From: Deltaproteobacteria bacterium
GTDB lineage: Bacteria; Bdellovibrionota; JACOXK01; 2-02-FULL-40-11
Assembly (NCBI GenBank): GCA_016198185.1
Contig: JACQJD010000082.1
Span: forward strand, 1-53,439
Direction of reading: 5' to 3'
DNA length: 53,439 nt
Shown here one piece after another: positions 16,883 to 24,150 of the stretch. Under the pieces are notes generated by a model. That model was not told the DNA's origin. It ran no database searches and saw only the letters and a list, made by a program, of their open reading frames with translations. Position 1 is the stretch's first letter. Each line of letters opens with the position of its first letter. Made by a program: the position numbers and the translations under genes.

Positions 16883-17296
16883 TTAAAATTCTTTCTCTAG
16901 ATGGGTAATGCGTTTTTCGTGATCCTCTATTTTTTCATCCTGACTTTTATTTTTGTCATGCAAAATTCCGATATTATCTGATTTTACGCTTTCAAATAAA
17001 ATTTTGATTTGATGCATTTGATCCTTAAATTGCTGATCTACTTTTTGAAAGCCTCGATCCATTTTTTGTCCAAATTCAAAAAATTTCCGATCTATTTCAC
17101 CTTTGGTATAAAAATGCGTCACCATATAGGCGCCTAATTTATCAAATTTATCATCGATCTTTTGATCCAGGCGTTCTACAGAACCATCGATCTTTTGATC
17201 CAGTCGTTCTACAGAAACATCTAGCTTTTTATCCAACTTTGACACAAAGGCATCAAAATGTTTAACGGTTACATATTGAGGTATTTTGGATTTCAT
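16883..17296 (-). CDS. Coiled-coil protein with hendecad repeats
   Basis: A 137-residue soluble protein from ATG 17296 (AGGA about 7 nt upstream; an in-frame ATG at 17311 lacks a site). It is almost entirely helical and charged. An 11-residue unit, LDQKIDGSVER, is tandemly repeated with near-identical 33-bp DNA at about 17150-17216, and variants extend it on both sides. Eleven-residue periodicity predicts a right-handed or straight coiled coil. A perfect sigma-54 promoter match lies at 17353-17367. No signal peptide and no recognised family; it could be a cytoplasmic scaffold or a small oligomeric filament protein. Confidence 0.75.
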   Translation of the reverse strand: MKSKIPQYVTVKHFDAFVSKLDKKLDVSVERLDQKIDGSVERLDQKIDDKFDKLGAYMVTHFYTKGEIDRKFFEFGQKMDRGFQKVDQQFKDQMHQIKILFESVKSDNIGILHDKNKSQDEKIEDHEKRITHLEKEF

Positions 17297-17352
17297 TGAA
17301 GATCCTTTCATTTTTAAGCGAAGTTAAAAGTTATTTCCATGGAAAAATACTA

Positions 17353-17367
17353 GCAAAAATCATGCCA
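17353..17367 (-). promoter_or_regulatory. Sigma-54 promoter E (-24/-12)
   Basis: Minus strand: TGGCATGATTTTTGC, a perfect match to TGGCA[C/T]-N5-TTGC, predicting a leader of about 45 nt before the coiled-coil gene start at 17296. The IHF-like motif of the other promoters is not evident here, so it is the least certain of the five. Confidence 0.7.
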
Positions 17368-17539
17368 GGCCAAATCAAGCTCATTTGTGCTCATTTTTGT
17401 AAATTTGGGGGTCGCAAATCCGTCCGAAAGAATGACCCAAAGATATTGCGCTGTTTTTTTGAACCATCGATTTTTTGAAGAAAGTCAGTATACTAAATTT
17501 ATTAGTTTCCGATAAGTATCAAGGGTAGGTCCCATAGAG

Positions 17540-19219
17540 ATGGAAACACGTAAGATTAAAAAAACATTAAAAAATACTTCTGGCCAAGTGGCAATTATTG
17601 TCCTCTTGAGCTTTAGCTTGCTGTACATGTTCATGGGCTTGGCCATCAACATGGGGATGTTGGTCCATCACAAGATCAATCTTCAAAATGCAGCGGATAT
17701 GGCCGCACTGGCTGCCGCGGCAGAGCAAGGTCGTATTCTCAATATGATGGGATGGAAGAATTATGAACTGCGCAAAAATTTTAAAAGCTGGATGTACAAT
17801 TATTGGGTGGGGTTTAACGACCGCCATCGCGATTTTCCAGATCCAAGAGATTCGGAGCGAATCGCCAATTTAAACAAAACAGGTACTTGGACCCAAGTGA
17901 ATCAAACCGTCCCCAGCTATTGTTTTGGAGACCTATTTGGAACTGACACAGGCACGTCTGGCACAAAATTTAAAGCCTGTGAAAACACACAAGTCCCCGG
18001 CAGCGGGGTAAGCGTTCCGGGTGGACTTCCCTTTATTGCTGCCATTGGAAGCGGAGATCCTCTGGCAGGCGCAATTCTGGCAAGCTTAGAAATGCTTGCG
18101 CAAGATACCACCATTAAACTCCAAGGCAACTGGGACGAATACAGTAAATTTAATCTGGAAAAGGCACTTCAAGATATTCTAGCCTATCGAAATTTTGCAT
18201 CTGACCTCTACAGGGCCTATTTTGATTCTTCGAGAAGCGGCACCCTCACTCATATTTTTAACTCACATCTCAATGAAAATGATGCACCTTTGGATACCCC
18301 CCAAATTGTGCCACCCTCTTGGAATTTTATTAATGGCCCTATTGGACAACAGATGTATTACCTTGCTCAAGGGCTTTCGATTTCTCAAGCCCCGCAAAAC
18401 TTTAATTTCTTGGCTTATCAAACTGCTAAAAAAAATCTCAACGAAGCGAATCTTTTGGGGCTGGGTCCTCAAGGCGTTCAAGTGTTATCCCCCAAAGAAG
18501 GTTACATCCGAATTCGCCCCATAGAAAAAGATTTTACCGTTTTTTACACAACCTTTTCTCCGAGCTCTTCTGGAAATAATACCGTCGATATCTATAACCC
18601 CATCCCCGTCGGACGATTTATGGTGGGGGTCAAAAAAGATCCAAGCGTTAAAACATTTTATGCTCTCAAGCTCACCGCTACCCCAGAACTGCCTTTTATG
18701 CCTGGAACTGCTTTGGGAAAATGGACGTTAACAGCCTTGGCCGCGGCTCAACCCTTTGGAAGTCGCATGGGCCCTCAAAATGACAGCGATGATCAATTTG
18801 GGAAAGTGGTACAAATCAACGCCCCCCAAGTACCCAGCGGAACTGCTTATATTCCCATGTTAAGATTTGATGAAGAAACCACCATCAATGACACTGAAGT
18901 CCTTTTTGGCTTAAAAGTTGAAGGGCGCGCATTCGAAAAAGACCCAGACGAACGAAAAGAAGACACCCATCGCCCAATTCTCGTTCCAAATCCTTGGGAC
19001 TCAAAAAGATATATCATTGAATATCGCACCACGTCTCAAGCCTTACCGCACCCAACAGATGCCACCGAAACACCCTTTCAATGGGGTGTTTCTCAACGCA
19101 CCATGGCCACGAGTTGGAATCAACGAGCAGGCTACAGTATTAAACTCGTCCCCTTACAATCGATCGCACCGTACTTACAAGACCCAGCTCCCGCTTCGCT
19201 CACGCCGATTCAACATTAA
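17540..19219 (+). CDS. TadG/TadE-like pilus assembly protein
   Basis: A 559-residue protein whose N-terminus matches TadE/TadG-like proteins: SGQVAIIVLLSFSLLYMFMG (about 14-33) is a single transmembrane segment, followed by INLQNAADMAALAAAAEQG, the typical QNAADAAALA motif of TadG. Proteins of this type assemble Flp pili or are secreted through Tad-like machinery. The remaining 500 residues (extracytoplasmic by prediction) show no recognised domain. It heads a plus-strand group with three secreted proteins; no TadA ATPase, TadB/C or CpaC secretin gene is nearby, so any machinery must be elsewhere. Confidence 0.8.
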   Translation: METRKIKKTLKNTSGQVAIIVLLSFSLLYMFMGLAINMGMLVHHKINLQNAADMAALAAAAEQGRILNMMGWKNYELRKNFKSWMYNYWVGFNDRHRDFPDPRDSERIANLNKTGTWTQVNQTVPSYCFGDLFGTDTGTSGTKFKACENTQVPGSGVSVPGGLPFIAAIGSGDPLAGAILASLEMLAQDTTIKLQGNWDEYSKFNLEKALQDILAYRNFASDLYRAYFDSSRSGTLTHIFNSHLNENDAPLDTPQIVPPSWNFINGPIGQQMYYLAQGLSISQAPQNFNFLAYQTAKKNLNEANLLGLGPQGVQVLSPKEGYIRIRPIEKDFTVFYTTFSPSSSGNNTVDIYNPIPVGRFMVGVKKDPSVKTFYALKLTATPELPFMPGTALGKWTLTALAAAQPFGSRMGPQNDSDDQFGKVVQINAPQVPSGTAYIPMLRFDEETTINDTEVLFGLKVEGRAFEKDPDERKEDTHRPILVPNPWDSKRYIIEYRTTSQALPHPTDATETPFQWGVSQRTMATSWNQRAGYSIKLVPLQSIAPYLQDPAPASLTPIQH

Positions 19220-19265
19220 AATTTAATGAGAATTTAATTTTCCGTCGGAAAAAAACAAAAACCAT

Positions 19266-19283
19266 AATGATTTCAACCACCCC
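19266..19283. promoter_or_regulatory. Weak IHF-like or activator motif upstream of promoter C
   Basis: AATGATTTCAACCACCCC, which shares AAT-ATTTCAA with the motifs at 5578 and 52287. It is centred about 34 bp upstream of the sigma-54 promoter centre, nearly the same distance as at promoter D. Confidence 0.35.
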
Positions 19284-19300
19284 TTTGTCAGCCGTTACGT

Positions 19301-19315
19301 TGGCACGCCTTTTGC
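19301..19315 (+). promoter_or_regulatory. Sigma-54 promoter C (-24/-12)
   Basis: TGGCACGCCTTTTGC, a perfect match including the G after TGGCAC. The predicted transcription start is near 19327, followed by GGAGGGG and the ATG at 19347, so the leader is only about 20 nt. Confidence 0.92.
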
Positions 19316-19346
19316 AATTAATAAAAGTATGATGGAGGGGAAAAAT

Positions 19347-20771
19347 ATGAAAAACTTATTAAAAATTAATTTACTGATCGGTTTAACCATGGTGGGGTTC
19401 TATGGAATGCCCGTACAAGCAGATGAAACACCGGAACAAGAGGGCAGAACCATTATGGTTGACGATAACCCAATCACCTTAACACCAAAAGAAGCGGCAC
19501 AATATGATGCGAACCTAAAGAAAAGACTTGGTATCGATCCAGAACAAGATCTCGCACGCGAAATCGATAACTCCAGAGCAGAATACGAAGATCGCGATAT
19601 GGAAGGCTATAAAGTAAATAAAACACTCCCAAACACACAAGAAAATTATGTCGCAGGTGTGGCCAAACCTTCTTCTGAGTTTATTGAAGATGCTAAAAAT
19701 CAAATGTTGGGTCAGGCTTTGGGAAACTTAGGCCAAGTTGGCAATGCCATTAATTCAGCAACCAAAGATCCAAAAACCGCATCCATCGCCAATGCAACTA
19801 CTTTAGGCATGGCCTCAACTGGAATGGTCTTAGATAGTGCCAAATATTTTGAAATGGGCGGCAAATACGATGAAGCGATGATGGAAAACGACGCAAGCAT
19901 TGCTCAGAATGAACCTGTAGATGTTGAATTAAAAAATAAACTTGCTGCCTGTGCACAACAAGAGGCCAATGGTAGCGAATCTACAGAAGATTGCGAAGGC
20001 ATCAGAACAGACAACGCCGAACTTTCGAGAGCCATCAAAGCCCAAGAAAAAGCTGCCAGCTCCACCATGAAAAACAAATGGAGTAATTATATTGCAGGTG
20101 GCGCTTCGATGGTCGCAGGTGCTGCGGCTGGTTATATGGCGTACATGAGCTATCAAATGGGGAAAGAATTGGATCGCCAAACGGGCGACCCCACGCAAAC
20201 AGATGGCATTGATTGCACCAAACCTGAATTTGCATTTCATCCTTCTTGCGAACAACCTTTGCCAGGCCCCCAAACCACACCATTTAACACGACCGAAGGA
20301 TTTTCCCCTGGATTTGATACAACTTCAGATACGAATGGGCCAGGAAGAACTGCCGCTGGAAATGATAGCGGTAGAAGTAATGGACATACTCCTTCCTTCT
20401 TAGAAGGCACCTCTCTGGGTGGCGCCCCCTCGGTTGGTGGCAAAAACGGTGAGAAAGACAAATCAGATTTAGCCTATTCTTCAGATGTTGGCTATGGTGC
20501 TTCCGGTGGTGGAAGTGCTGGAGACAGCGCTGAACCCTATGTTTCTTTAGACTTTGGTGCAGGCTCTGGAGAAGGCTTTGACATCAGCCAATTTTTACCT
20601 GGCGATCTTAAAGGGAACGATCTCAAAGACGGCTTTACGCAAGTCAATACCAGCAGCAAAGATGAAGACAAAAAGAATATTGTCCTTGGGAAAGACAGCC
20701 CTTCGCTCTTTAGCCGTGTCACCCATGCGTATCAGAAAAAAGGTCCGCAATTGAAAGAGGAGGTCATCTAA
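19347..20771 (+). CDS. Secreted protein with internal membrane segment, family not recognised
   Basis: Starts at ATG 19347, about 7 nt after GGAGGGG; an in-frame ATG at 19329 lies at the predicted transcript end. The 474 residues carry a Sec signal peptide (cleavage after VQA, about residue 25), an acidic helical region, and a hydrophobic Gly/Ala segment IAGGASMVAGAAAGYMAYMS. A Cys-containing stretch (DCTKPEFAFHPSCEQ) and a long Gly/Ser/Asp-rich low-complexity tail follow. No known domain. Its stop and the next start share TAATG at 20769-20773, so the two are co-translated. Strongly predicted sigma-54 control; probable cell-surface protein. Confidence 0.8.
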   Translation: MKNLLKINLLIGLTMVGFYGMPVQADETPEQEGRTIMVDDNPITLTPKEAAQYDANLKKRLGIDPEQDLAREIDNSRAEYEDRDMEGYKVNKTLPNTQENYVAGVAKPSSEFIEDAKNQMLGQALGNLGQVGNAINSATKDPKTASIANATTLGMASTGMVLDSAKYFEMGGKYDEAMMENDASIAQNEPVDVELKNKLAACAQQEANGSESTEDCEGIRTDNAELSRAIKAQEKAASSTMKNKWSNYIAGGASMVAGAAAGYMAYMSYQMGKELDRQTGDPTQTDGIDCTKPEFAFHPSCEQPLPGPQTTPFNTTEGFSPGFDTTSDTNGPGRTAAGNDSGRSNGHTPSFLEGTSLGGAPSVGGKNGEKDKSDLAYSSDVGYGASGGGSAGDSAEPYVSLDFGAGSGEGFDISQFLPGDLKGNDLKDGFTQVNTSSKDEDKKNIVLGKDSPSLFSRVTHAYQKKGPQLKEEVI

Positions 20772-21604
20772 TGAAGTACTTATTTAGAATAACCATTGTA
20801 TTAAGTGGTCTTTTACTATCAACCCAACTGTACGCGAAAGATCCCAGAGCCATGCAACTCATGGGCGCAAATATGTCTCTCATGGGTGCCTATGGGATGG
20901 GAGAAGCGGGTGCTAAAAACTCAGTAGAATGCGGTGCAGAAAATTACTACGCGTGTGTCGCTGCCGTCATGGATTTTGCCGGTGCCACTGCGGCAACGGT
21001 CATGGCAGGCATGCAAGTAGCCGAAGCCGATAAGCTCAAAAAATCCAACACGCTCATCGATGGACCCACCCCAGATGGAGGCGCAGGATGCCCAGCAGAA
21101 GATCCCAATTGTACCGCTGCCCCAACCTTAACCCCCGGTGATGTGGATAAGGTCTCTAAAGATATTACCCAAAAACGAGATTCCGCATTCACTTCCATCC
21201 GTGCCAAAGGGTTAGATATTGATGACATCCAAGCTCATCCTGAAAAGTATGTTTCGGCGGATGATCTTTCTAAAATTAAATCTGAAAATGAGTCGCTCCT
21301 GGAAAATGCCAATGGTTCAAATTCAGACGAATCACTCAAAACCAGGTTGGAACCATCGAGCTCTTCTCAAAATAGATCTGTCATGAGTCAAACATCGTAT
21401 GATGACGCTGGGGAAGAAGCAGGGGTCTATGCCTCCCTTCCCGAAGACTACAACGTCAATGACTTATTTTCTCAAATGCTACAAAAAGGCACCGAAAATT
21501 CAGCCCCAGGGTACTACGGAAATATCCCTTTCAGCGAGTTGGATGCCAATGGCCGTCGTTCGCTGTTTGAACGGGTGAGCTTAAAGATTAAAAAATACAT
21601 GTAA
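20771..21604 (+). CDS. Secreted protein, family not recognised
   Basis: A 277-residue protein with a clear Sec signal (MKYLFRITIVLSGLLLSTQL, cleavage after YA). The mature N-terminus is Met/Gly/Ala-rich (MQLMGANMSLMGAYGMGEAG) with a paired-Cys region and a hydrophobic AVMDFAGATAATVMAGMQVAEA segment. A Cys pair sits at CPAEDPNC, and a Ser/Asn-rich tail follows. The layout parallels that of the preceding gene, to which it is coupled by TAATG; both may have arisen from a common ancestor, but the similarity is compositional only. Expressed from sigma-54 promoter C. Confidence 0.78.
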   Translation: MKYLFRITIVLSGLLLSTQLYAKDPRAMQLMGANMSLMGAYGMGEAGAKNSVECGAENYYACVAAVMDFAGATAATVMAGMQVAEADKLKKSNTLIDGPTPDGGAGCPAEDPNCTAAPTLTPGDVDKVSKDITQKRDSAFTSIRAKGLDIDDIQAHPEKYVSADDLSKIKSENESLLENANGSNSDESLKTRLEPSSSSQNRSVMSQTSYDDAGEEAGVYASLPEDYNVNDLFSQMLQKGTENSAPGYYGNIPFSELDANGRRSLFERVSLKIKKYM

Positions 21605-21633
21605 TTGAGAAAAAGGTCATCCTCGTGTATTCT
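21605..21633 (+). promoter_or_regulatory. Sigma-70-type promoter
   Basis: TTGAGA, 17-bp spacer, TATTCT, starting right after the stop of the 20771-21604 gene and 40 bp before the ATG at 21673. It could give the next gene sigma-54-independent expression. Confidence 0.45.
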
Positions 21634-21672
21634 TTAAACAATAGGTATCTCTAGCATAAAGGGGGAAATGTC

Positions 21673-22353
21673 ATGAGACGATCGCTTACAAAGTTACTCA
21701 CGTGTCTTGGTTGTGGTTTCGTATTCTTAGGCACCACGACTTACGCCCAAACAGGCGTTGTCAAAGACAAAACGTTTAAAACCAATTTTATTGAGTTTCA
21801 GCTTTCAAACCAATGGCAATGTCAATTGGACGGCACTGAGTACGTTTGCCGCCCACTTGAGAATTTCAAAAAAGCAGATGCCATTATTATTATTGCTGCC
21901 AAAATACCCGGTAAAGATGATAATTTAAAAGCCTATTACGAGTATCTAAAACAACCCAAAAAAATCATGGACTTTAAAGGACGCCCGTTAAGCTCTAAAG
22001 TAAATGTCATTAAAACCAAAAATATTCAAAACGCCGAATGGATTGATGCGATTCATTTAAGCAGTGAACTCAAGAATTTTTATACGCGCTATTTGGCAAC
22101 CGTTAAAAATGGCGTGGCTATTTTGGTCACCTATTCTGTCGCCAGAAGCCGCCACCAACTCTATGCGGCGGAACTCAACAAAATGATTGCCACCCTCAAA
22201 GTCATTGCCAAGCTTCCAAGTCTCGCAGGCCCAGACCGAAAAACAGCCACTGAAAAAGAACAACCCTCTAATGTGATGGTGGGACCCCCTGACAAATCTG
22301 AAACACCCAATCAAAAACTCCCCAACATCAAAATCAACGCCCCAAAGAAATAA
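21673..22353 (+). CDS. Exported protein, family not recognised
   Basis: A 226-residue protein with a signal peptide (hydrophobic core after MRRSLTK, likely cleavage after TYA). The mature domain (residues 30-190) has mixed alpha/beta character, with FKTNFIEFQLSNQWQC, two early Cys and a YSVARSRHQLYAAELNKMIATLKV helix; the tail is Pro/Lys/Asn-rich. The fold resembles small periplasmic domains, but I cannot assign a family. It lies 68 bp behind the secreted pair and has its own possible promoter. A GGGGGAAA ribosome site precedes the ATG. Confidence 0.78.
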   Translation: MRRSLTKLLTCLGCGFVFLGTTTYAQTGVVKDKTFKTNFIEFQLSNQWQCQLDGTEYVCRPLENFKKADAIIIIAAKIPGKDDNLKAYYEYLKQPKKIMDFKGRPLSSKVNVIKTKNIQNAEWIDAIHLSSELKNFYTRYLATVKNGVAILVTYSVARSRHQLYAAELNKMIATLKVIAKLPSLAGPDRKTATEKEQPSNVMVGPPDKSETPNQKLPNIKINAPKK

Positions 22354-22457
22354 AATGTAGCAGCCCTCTGTAGAAAAGCCTCGTCGCCAGCTCTCAAAAA
22401 AGTGAGGAAAAGACACTTATTCGTAAGTTTGGGTCTAGTAGATAAAGATTTATTTTT

Positions 22458-22701
22458 TTAAACGTGCTGTTGCCTCCGGAGGAATGAATGGTAAACCCAT
22501 CTCGCAGGCCGAGCGGGCATGGCTTTTGCCTGAAGGGCAAAAGAGCGAGGCCGAGAGCTGAGCGGCAACTTCCTCGCAGGGAAAATGCAGTTGTTGACGG
22601 AGTCAACAACAATAAGATAGCCCCTTCCTCTCATTTCAGCGAAGCTTAAATTGACCGCGTGGTTTACAATTCATTCCTCCGGAGGCAACGGCACGTTTTA
22701 A
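22458..22701. repeat. Foldback element with 42-bp inverted arms
   Basis: The left arm (about 22457-22498) and right arm (about 22660-22701) are inverted copies matching at about 38 of 42 positions, both containing TTGCCTCCGGAGGAATGAAT or its complement. The interior (about 160 bp) holds smaller hairpins: GCTTTTGCC / GGGCAAAAG near 22520 and GTTGTTGAC / GTCAACAAC at 22592-22612. No coding potential is evident. The right arm covers the stop codon of the TolC gene. It fills most of the 344-bp gap 22354-22697; the first 100 bp of that gap show nothing further. Confidence 0.75.
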
Positions 22702-24098
22702 TTTTTTAGATAGCCCAGGAGTTCCACGCCAGTGGTTTTTGAAAGCGCCGCTATCGACATATTGTGCTGCATGAGAGCCTCGTAATAATTCTTAGCCGCA
22801 AGGCCCTTAAAAATAACGGACTCTAACACTTCACTCGTTTTTCCAGTCCCCAAGCCCCACCCCACCACAGATTGCATGAACCATTTCTTAGCATACTCTC
22901 GTTGTCGTCCCGCATGCTCAATGTTATGCTGGGCTTCTTCAAATTCTAAATAAGCTTTCTTAAGTTCCACCGGAAGTCCCTTTTTGGCGAGTTCTTGCTG
23001 ATGCACCAATTGATAATACTCTGCTTTTTTCTTTTTCACTTCTGCATTGACCACCCAAAAATCCAAATTCCAATGCATCCCCAACCCCAGACCCCCTTGA
23101 CTCAAATTATAAGGATCATAGGCATAGGGAGATGCTTGACGTGTACGAATATCGCTCGGCGTTTCATTGATATCAATCATGGCGCCAATAAATAAAATGG
23201 GGTATCGATTTTTTTGCTCCGCTCTCACGAGCGCCTCTCTTGCGATCACCCCCGCCTCCAAAGCCCGATATTCCGGACGATGATCCATGGACAAAGTTCC
23301 ATACTCTGCCAGGGGCTTTAAAACAAAGGGCTCCTGCTTTAAATCGTAATTGTCCAACTCAAGAGATTGGCCTGCGCTGTAACCCATTTTAAAAAGAAGT
23401 GCCACTTTTGCTAATTCAAAATTCTTTTCCGCCAATTTCATCTTTTGAATCAGTTCTTCATAAATGGTTTTTAATTTATAAGCGTCTTCCTTGCGAACTT
23501 CTCCAGATTCCTCTTTCAGCAACTGGTCTACCCGTTCGATCACTTTCTTTAATTCCATCTGCGAATCCAAGAGTTCATTTTTTAAACCATAGGCGGTTTG
23601 AATCCCGTAATAAAACTCTTTAATTTCATGGATCACATCCGCTTCCTTCATCTTTTGCTGAAATTTTTTGGCTTTGATATTTTCAGTGGCAGCTGTCTTG
23701 TAACTTCCAAATCGTGAAAAACTATAGATGGGCTGTTTCAAGGTCAGTGTGTTTTTAATCCATGCCCCCCATTGATCGCGATCATCCTGGTTCGTGAGGG
23801 CGTTTCCGGTATCAGAATAAAGTGGAATCAGCAACGCCACATTGGTGATTTGAGGCAAAATTTTAGCCTTGTAATAGCTATATTGGCCCTCGGCATAAGA
23901 CACATCTTCTTGCGCCATTTTGATTTCTTCATTGTGTCGTAAAGCTTCCGAAATCGCCTGTTTTAATGAAATTTTAATGTTGCCATTGGGAGCCGCCTGA
24001 CCTCGTGCCATTGGCACCAACAACCAGAAACTCACCCAAAGCACCAGACACTTCGCATTTCGAAGGGAATCGGAATATCTCAAGAGAACACCCGCCAA
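22698..24098 (-). CDS. TolC-family outer membrane efflux protein
   Basis: A 466-residue outer-membrane channel protein. It has an N-terminal signal region (KCLVLWVSFWLLVPMARG), then the TolC hallmark ISLKQAISEALRHNEEIKMAQEDV and long alternating helices in two repeats; near the end, LELDNYDLK and the barrel-strand GLGMHWNLDFWV are typical. The assigned start is a TTG and is uncertain; a nearer GTG inside the signal region is possible. It diverges from the MMPL transporter gene, with only 52 bp between, so the two may form one export route. The stop codon lies within an inverted-repeat arm. Confidence 0.88.
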   Translation of the reverse strand: MAGVLLRYSDSLRNAKCLVLWVSFWLLVPMARGQAAPNGNIKISLKQAISEALRHNEEIKMAQEDVSYAEGQYSYYKAKILPQITNVALLIPLYSDTGNALTNQDDRDQWGAWIKNTLTLKQPIYSFSRFGSYKTAATENIKAKKFQQKMKEADVIHEIKEFYYGIQTAYGLKNELLDSQMELKKVIERVDQLLKEESGEVRKEDAYKLKTIYEELIQKMKLAEKNFELAKVALLFKMGYSAGQSLELDNYDLKQEPFVLKPLAEYGTLSMDHRPEYRALEAGVIAREALVRAEQKNRYPILFIGAMIDINETPSDIRTRQASPYAYDPYNLSQGGLGLGMHWNLDFWVVNAEVKKKKAEYYQLVHQQELAKKGLPVELKKAYLEFEEAQHNIEHAGRQREYAKKWFMQSVVGWGLGTGKTSEVLESVIFKGLAAKNYYEALMQHNMSIAALSKTTGVELLGYLKN

Positions 24099-24150
24099 AC
24101 AACCACTACATTTTTAGTTTTATGATGCCGATAAATTCTGAGAGCGTCAA

